64,000 nt of DNA from Pedobacter sp. AJM (GTDB taxonomy: Bacteria > Bacteroidota > Bacteroidia > Sphingobacteriales > Sphingobacteriaceae): NCBI RefSeq assembly GCF_002197755.1, contig NZ_NHOT01000011.1:1-64000 (forward strand). Direction: 5' to 3'. How positions within the stretch are numbered: position 1 is the first letter of the stretch; every line of letters begins with the position of its first letter. Made by a program: the position numbers and the translations under genes. The notes below the pieces were generated by a model that saw nothing but the letters and a program-made list of their open reading frames with translations, did not search any database and was not told the origin of the DNA. This document shows, one piece after another, positions 34,250 to 43,300 of the stretch.

Positions 34250-34672
34250 ATGCGCAAATACATCATTAATGCTATTTTTCTGCTTTCAGTTATTGCCTCT
34301 GTTTTTTCCTGCCAGAGCCAGGGAACCATTGATTTACAGAATTATATGTCGAATGGGAAGGATATTTATAAAGCGAAATGTCAGAATTGCCATGGCGAAA
34401 ATGGCGAAGGTTTAGGTAACCTCGCCCCACCTTTAACGGATTCGGTTTTCTTAAAAAACAACAAAACACGTTTGGCTTGTATCATTAAAAATGGAACAAA
34501 CGAAAAAATCACAATAAATGGTAAAGTATATCAGGAAAAAATGCCCTCATTTCCTGAATTGGCTGATATTGATGTTGCCCAGGTGATGGTTTACATTACC
34601 AACTCATTTGGAAACAAACAGGGATTTGTGCCATACAGTAAGGTTTCGCTCCAATTACAAAAATGCAAATAA
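34250..34672 (+). CDS. Lipoprotein c-type cytochrome
   Basis: The 140-residue protein has a signal with a lipobox-like SVFSCQSQ and one heme site CQNCH within KAKCQNCHGENGEGLGNLAPPL. The Met ligand is probably in EKMPSFPELAD, and YITNSFGN is the closing helix of class I cytochromes c. The ATG at 34250 starts on the signal; an ATG at 34184 would add an unlikely leader. A TAGATTTG -7 match lies at 34179-34186. It may pass electrons to or from the MbnH-like peroxidase or an oxidase. Confidence 0.88.
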   Translation: MRKYIINAIFLLSVIASVFSCQSQGTIDLQNYMSNGKDIYKAKCQNCHGENGEGLGNLAPPLTDSVFLKNNKTRLACIIKNGTNEKITINGKVYQEKMPSFPELADIDVAQVMVYITNSFGNKQGFVPYSKVSLQLQKCK

Positions 34673-34721
34673 TCAAAGTTTTTGGTGCCTTTTTCATTTA
34701 AAACAGGCATCTTTGTCCAAA

Positions 34722-35097
34722 ATGCAGGTTGTTCTATCGCTGTTCCGATTGATCGGAAGAGAGGAAAGTCCGGGCAACGCAGGGCATCCCGCTTTCTAAC
34801 GGAAAGGGATTGAGGAATGAAAACCTGAATCACGGATTAGTGCAACAGAAAATATACCTCCTGATGTAAAGTTGGGGAAGGGTGAAAACGTGCGGTAAGA
34901 GCGCACGAGCATTGCAGGCGACTGCAGTGGTTTGTAAACCCCGGGAGTTGAAAGACCAAATAGGCTAACGCATGTAGGGCTGCCCGTCCGATGTTAGTGG
35001 GTAGGTCGTTAGAGATAAACGGCAACGTTTATACTGGATTAATGATAGAAGTTCTGAGTAATCAGAAAACAGAACCCGGCTTACAGACCTGCATTTT
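34722..35097 (+). ncRNA. rnpB: RNase P RNA (bacterial type A)
   Basis: The conserved cores are present: GAGGAAAGTCCGGGC near the 5' end, a P8-P10 region with GTGCAACAGAAAATATACC, the AAACCCCGGGAG block, and ACAGAACCCGGCTTACAGACC near the 3' end. ATGCAGGT at the 5' end pairs with GACCTGCAT at the 3' end (P1). T-rich sequence follows. It is the catalytic RNA that matures tRNA 5' ends. End points are judged from P1. Confidence 0.95.
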
Positions 35098-35323
35098 TAT
35101 TTTCTTGTCTTATCATTACTAAAATTTATAACAGCTTAGATTCTGCGGTAAATTCCAACAAATTAATATCTTTCCATATCAAATTCGCTCCTCAAATATT
35201 ATTTAACATTATTAAAACTTTTTAGTGAATTGACCGTTTATAGCCTAAATTATTGTACAAAAAACTATACATTAATTTAAAAATAATATATTCGCACTAG
35301 AACTAGAATAAACAAATAACCAA

Positions 35324-36736
35324 ATGGCCAAACTATTAATTATTGATGATGAAAGGGCAATAAGAAGTACTTTACGCGAAATCCTGGAATATGAAAATTA
35401 CGATGTTGAAGATATTGATAACGGTATCGACGGCCTTGAAATGATCAGGAAGACCAATTTCGATCTGGTACTCTGCGATATCAAGATGAATAAAATGGAC
35501 GGTATGGAAGTGCTGGAGCAGGCACAACTGATTAAACCTGATCTGCCTTTTATTATGATTTCCGGTCACGGAACGGTTGAAACCGCCATTGAAGCCAGTA
35601 AAAAAGGAGCCTTTGATTTTATCTCCAAACCACCTGATTTAAATCGTTTATTGATTACGGTACGCAATGGTTTAGATCGTGGAAACCTGGTGACCGAAAC
35701 AAAGGTTTTAAAACGCAAAGTCAGCAAAACCCGCGAAATTTTAGGCAAATCAGAAAGCATATCCAAAATAAAAGAAACGATTGAACGTGTCGCTCCTACT
35801 GAGGCTCGAGTGTTAATTACCGGTGCCAATGGTAGTGGTAAAGAACTCGTGGCTCGCTGGTTACACGAAAAGTCGAATCGTGCTGATAGTCCGTTAATTG
35901 AAGTAAACTGTGCCGCAATACCTTCAGAACTGATTGAAAGTGAATTGTTCGGACATGAAAAAGGTTCATTTACTTCAGCGGTGAAGCAACGTATCGGTAA
36001 ATTTGAGCTGGCCAACGGCGGAACACTGTTTTTGGATGAGATTGGCGACATGAGTCTTTCTGCCCAGGCAAAAGTTTTACGTGCCCTGCAAGAGCATAAA
36101 ATATCACGCGTAGGTGGAGAAAAAGAAATTGAAGTGAATGTTCGTGTGCTGGCCGCAACAAATAAAGATTTACTTAAAGAAATAGAAGACGGTAATTTCA
36201 GGATGGACTTATACCACCGCCTCAATGTGATTAACATTCATGTTCCGCATTTAACGGAACGAACGGATGATATTCCGGTGATTGCGCAGAACTTTCTGGA
36301 AAGTATTTGTGGCGACTATGGCATGCCGGTGAAGAAAATTAATGATGGTGGAATGGCCGCCCTTCAGGCTTTACCATGGACAGGTAATGTGCGGGAGTTG
36401 CATAATATGATCGAACGTTTAATTATTTTAAGTGATAAGGTAATTACGGAAAATGATGTGCGTGCCTTTGCCAATCCTGGCGGCGGTACCAATATTGGGT
36501 CGGCTACAAGTACACAGATTGCGGGTTCGGTCAATGGTGCTTCCGGTATGTCATCATCATTTGATAGTTTTAACAATTTCCAGGATTATAAAGACCACGC
36601 TGAAAAGGAATTTATTAAATTTAAGCTGGAAAAAAATAACTGGAACGTGTCAAAAACGGCTGATGAAATAGATATTCAAAGAAGCCATTTATATAGCAAA
36701 ATTGAAAAGTTTGGTCTGAAGAGAGATATGGTTTAG
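35324..36736 (+). CDS. Sigma-54-type response regulator (REC-AAA+-Fis)
   Basis: The 470-residue protein has a receiver domain with the phospho-acceptor Asp52 (LCDIKMNKMDG), an AAA+ domain (Walker A GANGSGKELVARW, Walker B GGTLFLDEIGDM) and a C-terminal Fis helix-turn-helix (WNVSKTADEIDIQRSHLYSKI). In such activators the GAFTGA loop touches sigma-54; here it reads GSFTSA, so both Ala-for-Ser and Gly-for-Ser changes occur. That form may be normal for this subgroup or may weaken sigma-54 contact. No histidine kinase gene is adjacent. Confidence 0.92.
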   Translation: MAKLLIIDDERAIRSTLREILEYENYDVEDIDNGIDGLEMIRKTNFDLVLCDIKMNKMDGMEVLEQAQLIKPDLPFIMISGHGTVETAIEASKKGAFDFISKPPDLNRLLITVRNGLDRGNLVTETKVLKRKVSKTREILGKSESISKIKETIERVAPTEARVLITGANGSGKELVARWLHEKSNRADSPLIEVNCAAIPSELIESELFGHEKGSFTSAVKQRIGKFELANGGTLFLDEIGDMSLSAQAKVLRALQEHKISRVGGEKEIEVNVRVLAATNKDLLKEIEDGNFRMDLYHRLNVINIHVPHLTERTDDIPVIAQNFLESICGDYGMPVKKINDGGMAALQALPWTGNVRELHNMIERLIILSDKVITENDVRAFANPGGGTNIGSATSTQIAGSVNGASGMSSSFDSFNNFQDYKDHAEKEFIKFKLEKNNWNVSKTADEIDIQRSHLYSKIEKFGLKRDMV

Positions 36737-36773
36737 CCATACAATGCTTTCAACAGCAATTATTTAGGCTTTA

Positions 36774-36809
36774 AAAGCTGGAAGGTAAACTAAACTTCCA
36801 GCTTTTTTT
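36774..36809. terminator. Rho-independent terminator
   Basis: AAAGCTGGAAG (36774-36784) and CTTCCAGCTTT (36795-36805) form an 11-bp perfect stem with a 10-base loop and a T run. It lies between the response regulator (+) and the MFS gene (-) and can act for both. Confidence 0.93.
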
Positions 36810-36827
36810 ATGGTGATCAGCATATAC

Positions 36828-38057
36828 CTATCCAAAGAATGACAATTTGTTCTCCAGCTGATTCCGGTGTTTTTCATGGTAAAGAAAAGCCCCGACAATA
36901 AGCAGGCCTGCTATTCCCTCAAAAGCCACAATAACCTGCGTACCATACTCATGCGCCAGAAAGCCCATCAACAGACTGCCAACAGGCAATACGCCCTGAT
37001 AAGCCATGATGTAATAACTTAATGTCCTGCCCCGCATCAAATCGTCGGCATGGGTTTGCAGATAGGTATTGATGGAAGAAGTTTGTGCCATTAATCCAAG
37101 TGCTGCCAGTCCGGTACAAACGAGTGCCAGTATCAGCGTTGGTGCAATTGATAAGGCAATTACTGCAAGGGCAAGCAATCCACCCGATACAATTACAATC
37201 TTCTGTAAATTCTGCCCAGCCTTTCTTGTCGCCATATAGATGGCTCCGAAAAAGGCACCAAAGCCAGCAGCACTTTCAAACCACCCAAAGGTAGTGGCAT
37301 CTCCGTTAAAAATATCTTTCGCAAAAACAGGAAGCAAGGTGGTGAACGGAATGACCAGTAAACTGGAGGCGGCCATCATGAGGATCATTGAAGATAGATC
37401 AGGTGAGGTTTTGAGGTATTCATATCCCTTTTTTAAATCTATCCAGATGTTTTCTTTAGATTTTACCTGTGCAGTAAGTTTTAATTTCATCATCGCCAGA
37501 CAACCAATCACCGCGATGAAACTGACAAAATTAATCAGAAAACAGATGTCCTCTCCCAATGTACTTAATATAACGCCAGCCAATGCCGGACCAATTAAAC
37601 GGGCTGCATTAAACATGGATGAGTTTAAGGCAATGGCATTCGGTAAATCTTCCTTATCATCTATCAGGTTAACCATGAGAGATTGGCGTGCGGTTACATC
37701 AAAGGCATTTATCAATCCCTGTACCAGAGACAAAGCCGCGATCCAGAACATATCATAAACTTTAAACCAGATCATTACAGCCAGGGCACCAGCCTGTAAC
37801 ATCAAAATAATTTGTGTGATCACCAAAATCTTAAATTTATTGTGCCTGTCTACATAACTTCCTGCATAAGGCGCCAATATTAAAGATGGAATTAAACTCA
37901 GGAAGGTAATTAAGCCCAGTAAAAAAGCTGAGCCCGTAAGGCGGTAAACCAGCCAGCTGATGGCTACCCTTTGCATCCATGTACCAATAAGCGATATGGC
38001 TTGTCCTGTAAAAAATAGTCTGTAGTTATAATGTCTTAATGAACGAAAAATACTCAT
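36828..38057 (-). CDS. MFS exporter (EntS-like subfamily)
   Basis: The 409-residue protein has the 12-helix major facilitator pattern. It opens RHYNYRLFFTGQAISLIGTWMQ, the start typical of the MFS_3/EntS-like group, and LAPYAGSYVDRHNKFKIL is the loop-2 signature with a D-R-x-x-R/K pattern. A matching NAFDVTARQSLMVNLID block follows. These export small molecules such as drugs or siderophores. A MarR-type regulator is divergent and two palindromic operators cover the promoter, so it is probably induced by its own substrate. Confidence 0.92.
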   Translation of the reverse strand: MSIFRSLRHYNYRLFFTGQAISLIGTWMQRVAISWLVYRLTGSAFLLGLITFLSLIPSLILAPYAGSYVDRHNKFKILVITQIILMLQAGALAVMIWFKVYDMFWIAALSLVQGLINAFDVTARQSLMVNLIDDKEDLPNAIALNSSMFNAARLIGPALAGVILSTLGEDICFLINFVSFIAVIGCLAMMKLKLTAQVKSKENIWIDLKKGYEYLKTSPDLSSMILMMAASSLLVIPFTTLLPVFAKDIFNGDATTFGWFESAAGFGAFFGAIYMATRKAGQNLQKIVIVSGGLLALAVIALSIAPTLILALVCTGLAALGLMAQTSSINTYLQTHADDLMRGRTLSYYIMAYQGVLPVGSLLMGFLAHEYGTQVIVAFEGIAGLLIVGAFLYHEKHRNQLENKLSFFG

Positions 38058-38067
38058 AATTAAAATA

Positions 38068-38121
38068 GTAAAGTAACTTTACAAAAGTATAAAATTACAC
38101 TAAATAAGTAAAGTTACTTTA
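38068..38121 (-). promoter_or_regulatory. MFS promoter covered by two MarR-type operators
   Basis: GTAAAGTAACTTTAC (38068-38082) and GTAAAGTTACTTTA (38108-38121) are near-identical palindromes, 40 bases apart (about four helical turns). On the minus strand, TACTTTTG (38089 to 38082) is an exact -7 element for the MFS gene, and the -33 position (TTTA at 38112-38109) lies in the second palindrome. One operator thus covers the start site and the other the -33 box. Confidence 0.8.
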
Positions 38122-38198
38122 TTATTTTTTTATCATACTAAGATCATAATTTTAGACAAAAACCAAAATAACATCTTTAATACCTTATAAATTAACAT

Positions 38199-38206
38199 TA
38201 CCTTTG
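38199..38206 (+). promoter_or_regulatory. -7 element of the marR-type gene (TACCTTTG)
   Basis: An exact TAnnTTTG match lies 22 bases before the ATG at 38228. No clear -33 box is seen. Confidence 0.5.
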
Positions 38207-38227
38207 TCAAGTTAATTTACCAAAGGC

Positions 38228-38671
38228 ATGTCAAAACAAACACAGGAAATTGCAGCAAAGCTGAGAAGTACAGTTACCCGACTCACCAGGCAACTAAGAA
38301 AACAGAATGTCAGCTCTGAGTTCAGCAATGCAGAATTATTGACCATGTCTTTACTGGAACAACACGGTAAATTATTATCAACAGAGCTGGCCGAAATGGA
38401 GCGGGTTTCAAAGCAGGCCATTTCGCAAATTATTAACCGCCTGTTTGATGCACATTGTGTCGAGCGATTTCCTAGTGATGATGATAAGCGTAAAATACAC
38501 ATTGGCTTAACAAAACTTGGTGAAAAGCATATCATCGCCAGTAGGAAAATAAAAGAAGAATGGCTGGTTAAAACCATGGAACAAATATTTTCAGAGGAAG
38601 AAATTAATCTTATTCAGGCTTTTCTCCCACTATTAACCCGGCTTGTAGAACACAATGGTACAAAGGTATAG
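38228..38671 (+). CDS. MarR-family transcriptional regulator
   Basis: The 147-residue protein has the winged-helix order of MarR: an N-terminal dimer helix, the helix-turn-helix AELLTMSLLEQHGKLLSTELAEME, recognition helix RVSKQAISQIINRLF, and the wing with the DDDKRKIHIGLTKLG block (the D-x-R-x-x-x-x-x-L-T-x-x-G signature). It is transcribed away from the MFS gene and most likely represses it through the twin GTAAAGTwACTTTA sites. The ligand is unknown. Confidence 0.92.
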   Translation: MSKQTQEIAAKLRSTVTRLTRQLRKQNVSSEFSNAELLTMSLLEQHGKLLSTELAEMERVSKQAISQIINRLFDAHCVERFPSDDDKRKIHIGLTKLGEKHIIASRKIKEEWLVKTMEQIFSEEEINLIQAFLPLLTRLVEHNGTKV

Positions 38672-38715
38672 TTTTACTTTCCCGTTATGTTAATTAGACT
38701 TAACTTGCGAATCCA

Positions 38716-39546
38716 ATGGCATTATACTTTACATCCATAAATTCAGGCAGTAATGGCAATTGTTACTATGTTGGCAACGAAAACGAAGCCATTCTGGTTG
38801 ACGTGGGCCTTACCTGTAAAGAGGTGGAAAAGAGAATGCTGCGATTAGGCCTTGTTATCGAAAAAGTAAAGGCTATTTTTATTTCTCATGAGCATAGTGA
38901 TCATATTAAAGGCCTGTCAGTGTTCGCAAGGAAATATAAAATCCCAGTTTATATCAGTGTGGCAACACTCAAAAACAGTAAGTTAACCCTCGATGAGCAA
39001 AATACCTTCGGATTAAGCCATACCCAAAATATTCAAATTGGTAAACTGAAGATAACGGCGTTCTCAAAATTTCATGATGCTGCAGATCCTTATTCTTTTA
39101 CCATAGAGTGTAATGCGGTGAGGGTTGGTGTTTTTACAGATATTGGTTCAGTATGCGATCGCCTGATCTCACAGTTTAAACATTGTCATGCGGCATTTCT
39201 GGAAGCCAATTACTGCGCTAATATTTTAGCCAACGGACAATACCCTTATTTTTTAAAAAGAAGAATTACTGGTGGACGGGGTCATTTGAGCAACACACAG
39301 GCGCTTGATTTATTTATGAATCACCGTCCGGATTACATGACGCATCTCTTGCTCAGTCATTTATCCAAAGACAATAATGATCCGGCCCTGGTAGCGCAAA
39401 TGTTTGCACCTGTTGCCGGCAATACCCTGATTAAGGTTGCATCCAGAGATCAGGAAAGTGAAATTTACTATGTATCCAATCAGGACAAAGAAAATTATCA
39501 TTTCGATCCTAAACAGTATCAGCCTGATCAACTGAATTTATTTTAA
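38716..39546 (+). CDS. Metallo-beta-lactamase-fold hydrolase (YycJ/WalJ-like)
   Basis: The 276-residue enzyme has the zinc motif HEHSDHIKG (HxHxDH) and further ligands in FHDAADPYSFTIE and GVFTDIGSVCDRL. The opening YFTSINSGSNGNCYYVGNENEAILVDVGLTC is the signature of the YycJ/WalJ exonuclease-like group. Members of this group are linked to DNA repair or cell-wall control in other bacteria; the role here is not shown. It follows the MarR gene by 44 bases and may be read through from it. Confidence 0.9.
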   Translation: MALYFTSINSGSNGNCYYVGNENEAILVDVGLTCKEVEKRMLRLGLVIEKVKAIFISHEHSDHIKGLSVFARKYKIPVYISVATLKNSKLTLDEQNTFGLSHTQNIQIGKLKITAFSKFHDAADPYSFTIECNAVRVGVFTDIGSVCDRLISQFKHCHAAFLEANYCANILANGQYPYFLKRRITGGRGHLSNTQALDLFMNHRPDYMTHLLLSHLSKDNNDPALVAQMFAPVAGNTLIKVASRDQESEIYYVSNQDKENYHFDPKQYQPDQLNLF

Positions 39547-40389
39547 TTTTCTAAATTCATTCTGCAGCTTATCATTTAATATTTGAAGGCTTTCGCTTCT
39601 GTTTTCTTTAATCATAAAGAATATATGCCCTGGCCGGACTTAAATGATCAGTTTCATCTACCGCAAAAACAAATTTTTATTGTCTGCAATTCATTTTGTT
39701 CAGGCCGAAATACCAGTCTTTTCATGCTTTCATCTCAGTCCTTTTGATCATTTATCTGGGTTGTAGTGTAACTGTTTTGATTTAACTTTTTTGAGCAAGA
39801 AAAATCAACATATGAAAACGATAAGAAATAAAATGTAAGCAGATCTCTTCGAATAACACATTTAAAAAATATAATTTAAAATACAATACATTAATATTAA
39901 TAATACAAATATAATCAATCGAAACTAATAATAAAAAAGCTGAAATCACACAAAAAGCATCATTAAAATGACTAAAAATAAAAATATATGTTTTTATTAA
40001 ATCTTCCATAAAAGCTATTTTATTTAGGGAAAAGCATGATATTTTATATTAATTAACATTATTATAATAAAAAATTAATGATCATATCTATATTTTTTCT
40101 AAAAATTAGGATTATGTTTGTATTAAAATTACACAAACTATGTAATTTTATATCTTAATTGATATCAATATTTTGTCTTTGTATCAATTGTATTCATTTT
40201 ATCCATTGCCAGATTTTATTATATTTTTATTATTTTTAATATATACATTAGACTTATTAATAATACACACAAATAATCTACTATTTTCTGCCTTTACGAC
40301 ATAAACTATACGAACTAATACATTCTATTTTTCATTCGGCATGCCGTTAAATCCTGCTGAATGGATGAGCAGAATAAAATGATCAAACT
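39547..40389. other. Long, very A+T-rich non-coding region upstream of the lipid-synthase operon
   Basis: About 840 bases, with 39790-40330 almost free of G and C runs. A 75-codon minus-strand frame (39782-40009) exists but its composition follows the A+T bias and looks spurious. TGTCTTTG at 40174-40181 is one mismatch from the -7 consensus, yet lacks a -33 box. It probably holds the promoter of the operon starting at 40390, but I cannot place it. Confidence 0.6.
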
Positions 40390-43300
40390 ATGAACAGACA
40401 TACGCTTATTGGCTTAACGCCTTTTGAAATTCCGGATACTACATTGGTAACCAGTTTAGCGAAAACTTCTTGTTTTCCTGTGCTCAGTCTTGGGCACGAT
40501 CAGATTAAAGCCGTGCAGGCATTAAAAATCCTGAGCGAACAAACCATGACCGATTATGGTATCTGTTTCAATTCTGAAGCATTGCTGCAGATCGAAATCC
40601 CTACTGGGGTGAGTTTGATTATTGCTCCATTCGGCTTTGCTTTTGTCAAACCACCTGCTGCAAAAGTCATTTACCAGGTTTTTGATCTCGAATCAGCTAA
40701 AAATGCCAAAGCGGCCGGGGCGCACGGCATTATCATTAAAGGAAACGAAGGTGCAGGAAAAGTTGCCCGTGAATCCTCTTTCGTACTTTTTCAGCGGGTG
40801 ATGAAAGCAGCCTTAGGCATTCCGGTTTGGGTACAGGGTGGAGTGGGCATTCATACTGCTGCCTCATTAATTGCTCAGGGCGCGGCCGGAGTCATATTAG
40901 ACAGTCAGCTGGCACTTTTTAAGGAATGTGCTGCGCCGGTAGAATTAAAAGCCATTTGTGGTAAATTAAACGGAACGGAAACCAGGCTTATTGATCATCA
41001 CCGGGTATTGGTTCGTCCTCATTCTCCAGTATTACCTGAAGATAGTCAAAACTACTCCACACTTAAAACCTACTTTAAGGGCTATGATCTCCATACGAGT
41101 TATCTTCCAATGGGTCAAGATATCAGTTTATCAATAGATTTATTTGAGAGATATAAAAAGCTTGATAAGCTGGTATTTGGTTTTAAAACTTCCATTTTTG
41201 GTCATTTAAAACAAGCAAAGGCTTTAAATACCATTAGTGCCCACAATGCACTTGCTACAGATCTAAATATCAAATATCCCATTGCACAAGGTCCTATGAC
41301 CCGGGTGAGTGATGTGCCACTTTTTGCTGATGCAGTTTCGACAGCCGGGGCTTTATCATTTGTAGCCTTATCTCTTTTAAAAGGAAATGCGGCGAAAAAC
41401 CTGATCGATCAAACCAAAGCATTAGCGGGTGCCAAAACCTGGGGCGTTGGTATACTGGGTTTTGCACCGCAGGAACTTCGCGATGAACAGCAGCAATATA
41501 TTTTAGCAGCAAAACCACCCGTGTTGCTGATTGCCGGTGGAAGACCTTCACAGGCTAAACCCTTTGAAAAGGCCGGTATTAAAACATTTTTACATGTACC
41601 CTCTACCGCCTTATTAGATATGTACCTGAAAGAAGGTGCCAGAAGGTTTGTCTTCGAAGGCCGAGAATGCGGAGGCCATGTTGGCCCTTTATCCAGTATG
41701 GTTTTATGGGAAAAACAAATAGAACGACTTTTAAAGGAAGAGAAACCGGAAGAGATCAGTATATTTTTTGCAGGAGGCATTCATGATGCCTTTTCAGCTG
41801 CATTTATTTCCATCATGGCCGCTCCCCTCGCCGCAAAAGGAATGAAAATCGGTGTGTTGATGGGTACAGCTTATTTATATACACAGGAAGCCGTAAGCAC
41901 GGGTGCTATCCTGAATAAGTTTCAGCAGGAAGCCATGCAGGCTCAGGATACCATTTTACTGGAAACCGCTCCGGGACATGAAACCAGGTGTCTGAACTCT
42001 TCATTTGCCGGTTTTTTCAATCAGGAAAAATCACGGTTACAAGCAGAAGGAACAGACAAAAAGCTGATTTGGGAAAAACTGGAAAGCCTGAATGTGGGCC
42101 GGCTGAGAATTGCGGCCAAAGGAATTGAAAGGCAGGGCGATCAGCTGATTGAAATCAGTGAGCAAGAACAAACTGAATTGGGCATGTATATGATTGGCCA
42201 GATTGCCCCTATGCACCAGGAAGTAATTTCCTTGGCGGATTTACATGAAGAGGTGGCGACTAAAAATTTCAGTTATATTGATCAGGCTATTTTACCTGCT
42301 CCGCCAAAAAGCGAAACCAAATCATTAGATGTAGCCATTGTTGGAATGGCCTGTATTTTCCCTGGTGCCAAAAATCTGGATGAATACTGGCGAAACATTG
42401 TATTAGGGAAAGACTCCGTTACAGAAGTTCCGGATGAAAGATGGAATAAGGATGTTTATTATGATCCTGAATCTACAGCCGGCGACATGTCGCACTCTAA
42501 ATGGGGTGGTTTTATTCCACAGATCGATTTCGATCCGCTTGAATTTGGTATTCCCCCGCAATCTCTGGCGGCCATTGAACCTACCCAACTCCTCACCTTA
42601 CTGGTGGCTAAACAGGCCATGCAGCATGCCGGCTATGGTGATCAGGGCGTTGACAAGGAAAACGTATCCGTAATTATTGGGGCAGAAGGTGGAAATGACC
42701 TTGCCAACAGTTACAGTTTCAGGTGTTTTTATAAACAGGTGTTTGGAGAAATGCCGGCAGAAGTGGATGCCGCACTTCCTAAAATGACAGAAGATTCTTT
42801 TCCCGGCATTCTGGCCAATGTAATATCTGGCAGAATTACAAACCGGTTAAATTTAGGTGGACGAAATTTTACCGTTGATGCAGCCTGTGCCTCATCCCTT
42901 GCCGCTATTGACCTGGCTTGCCAGGAGCTTTTCCTCGAAAAGTCGGATATGGTTCTGGCTGGTGGCGCCGATCTTCACAACGGCATCAATGATTACCTAA
43001 TGTTCTCCAGTACACACGCCCTCTCGAAAAAAGGAAGATGTGCCACTTTCGATTCGGAGGCAGATGGAATAGCCCTGGGCGAAGGCATTGCCATGGTAGT
43101 TTTGAAAAGACATGAGGATGCTTTAAGGGATGGCGACACGATTTACACTGTGATAAAAGGTGTTGGCGGTTCCAGCGATGGTAAAAGCCTCGGCCTTACT
43201 GCACCGCGTAAAAACGGACAAATCAATGCTTTGGAAAGGGCCTACGGCCAGGCCGGAATTATGCCTTCGAGTGTGGGCCTGATTGAGGCGCATGGTACGG

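Noticed and set aside
33865..34329. A 154-codon minus-strand frame across the SCO1/cytochrome c boundary
   Set aside because: It overlaps two well-supported plus-strand genes and has no recognisable domain.
35566..36237. A 223-codon minus-strand frame within the response-regulator gene
   Set aside because: It lies antisense to a secure REC-AAA+-Fis gene and its Ser/Leu-rich product resembles no family; it mirrors codon bias of the true gene.
37240..37758. A 172-codon plus-strand frame inside the MFS exporter gene
   Set aside because: It is antisense to a clear 12-helix transporter and shows no signal, membrane or domain pattern.
39782..40009. A 75-codon minus-strand frame in the A+T-rich gap
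   Set aside because: The Ile/Phe/Tyr-rich product is what A+T-rich random DNA gives; no start signal or family.
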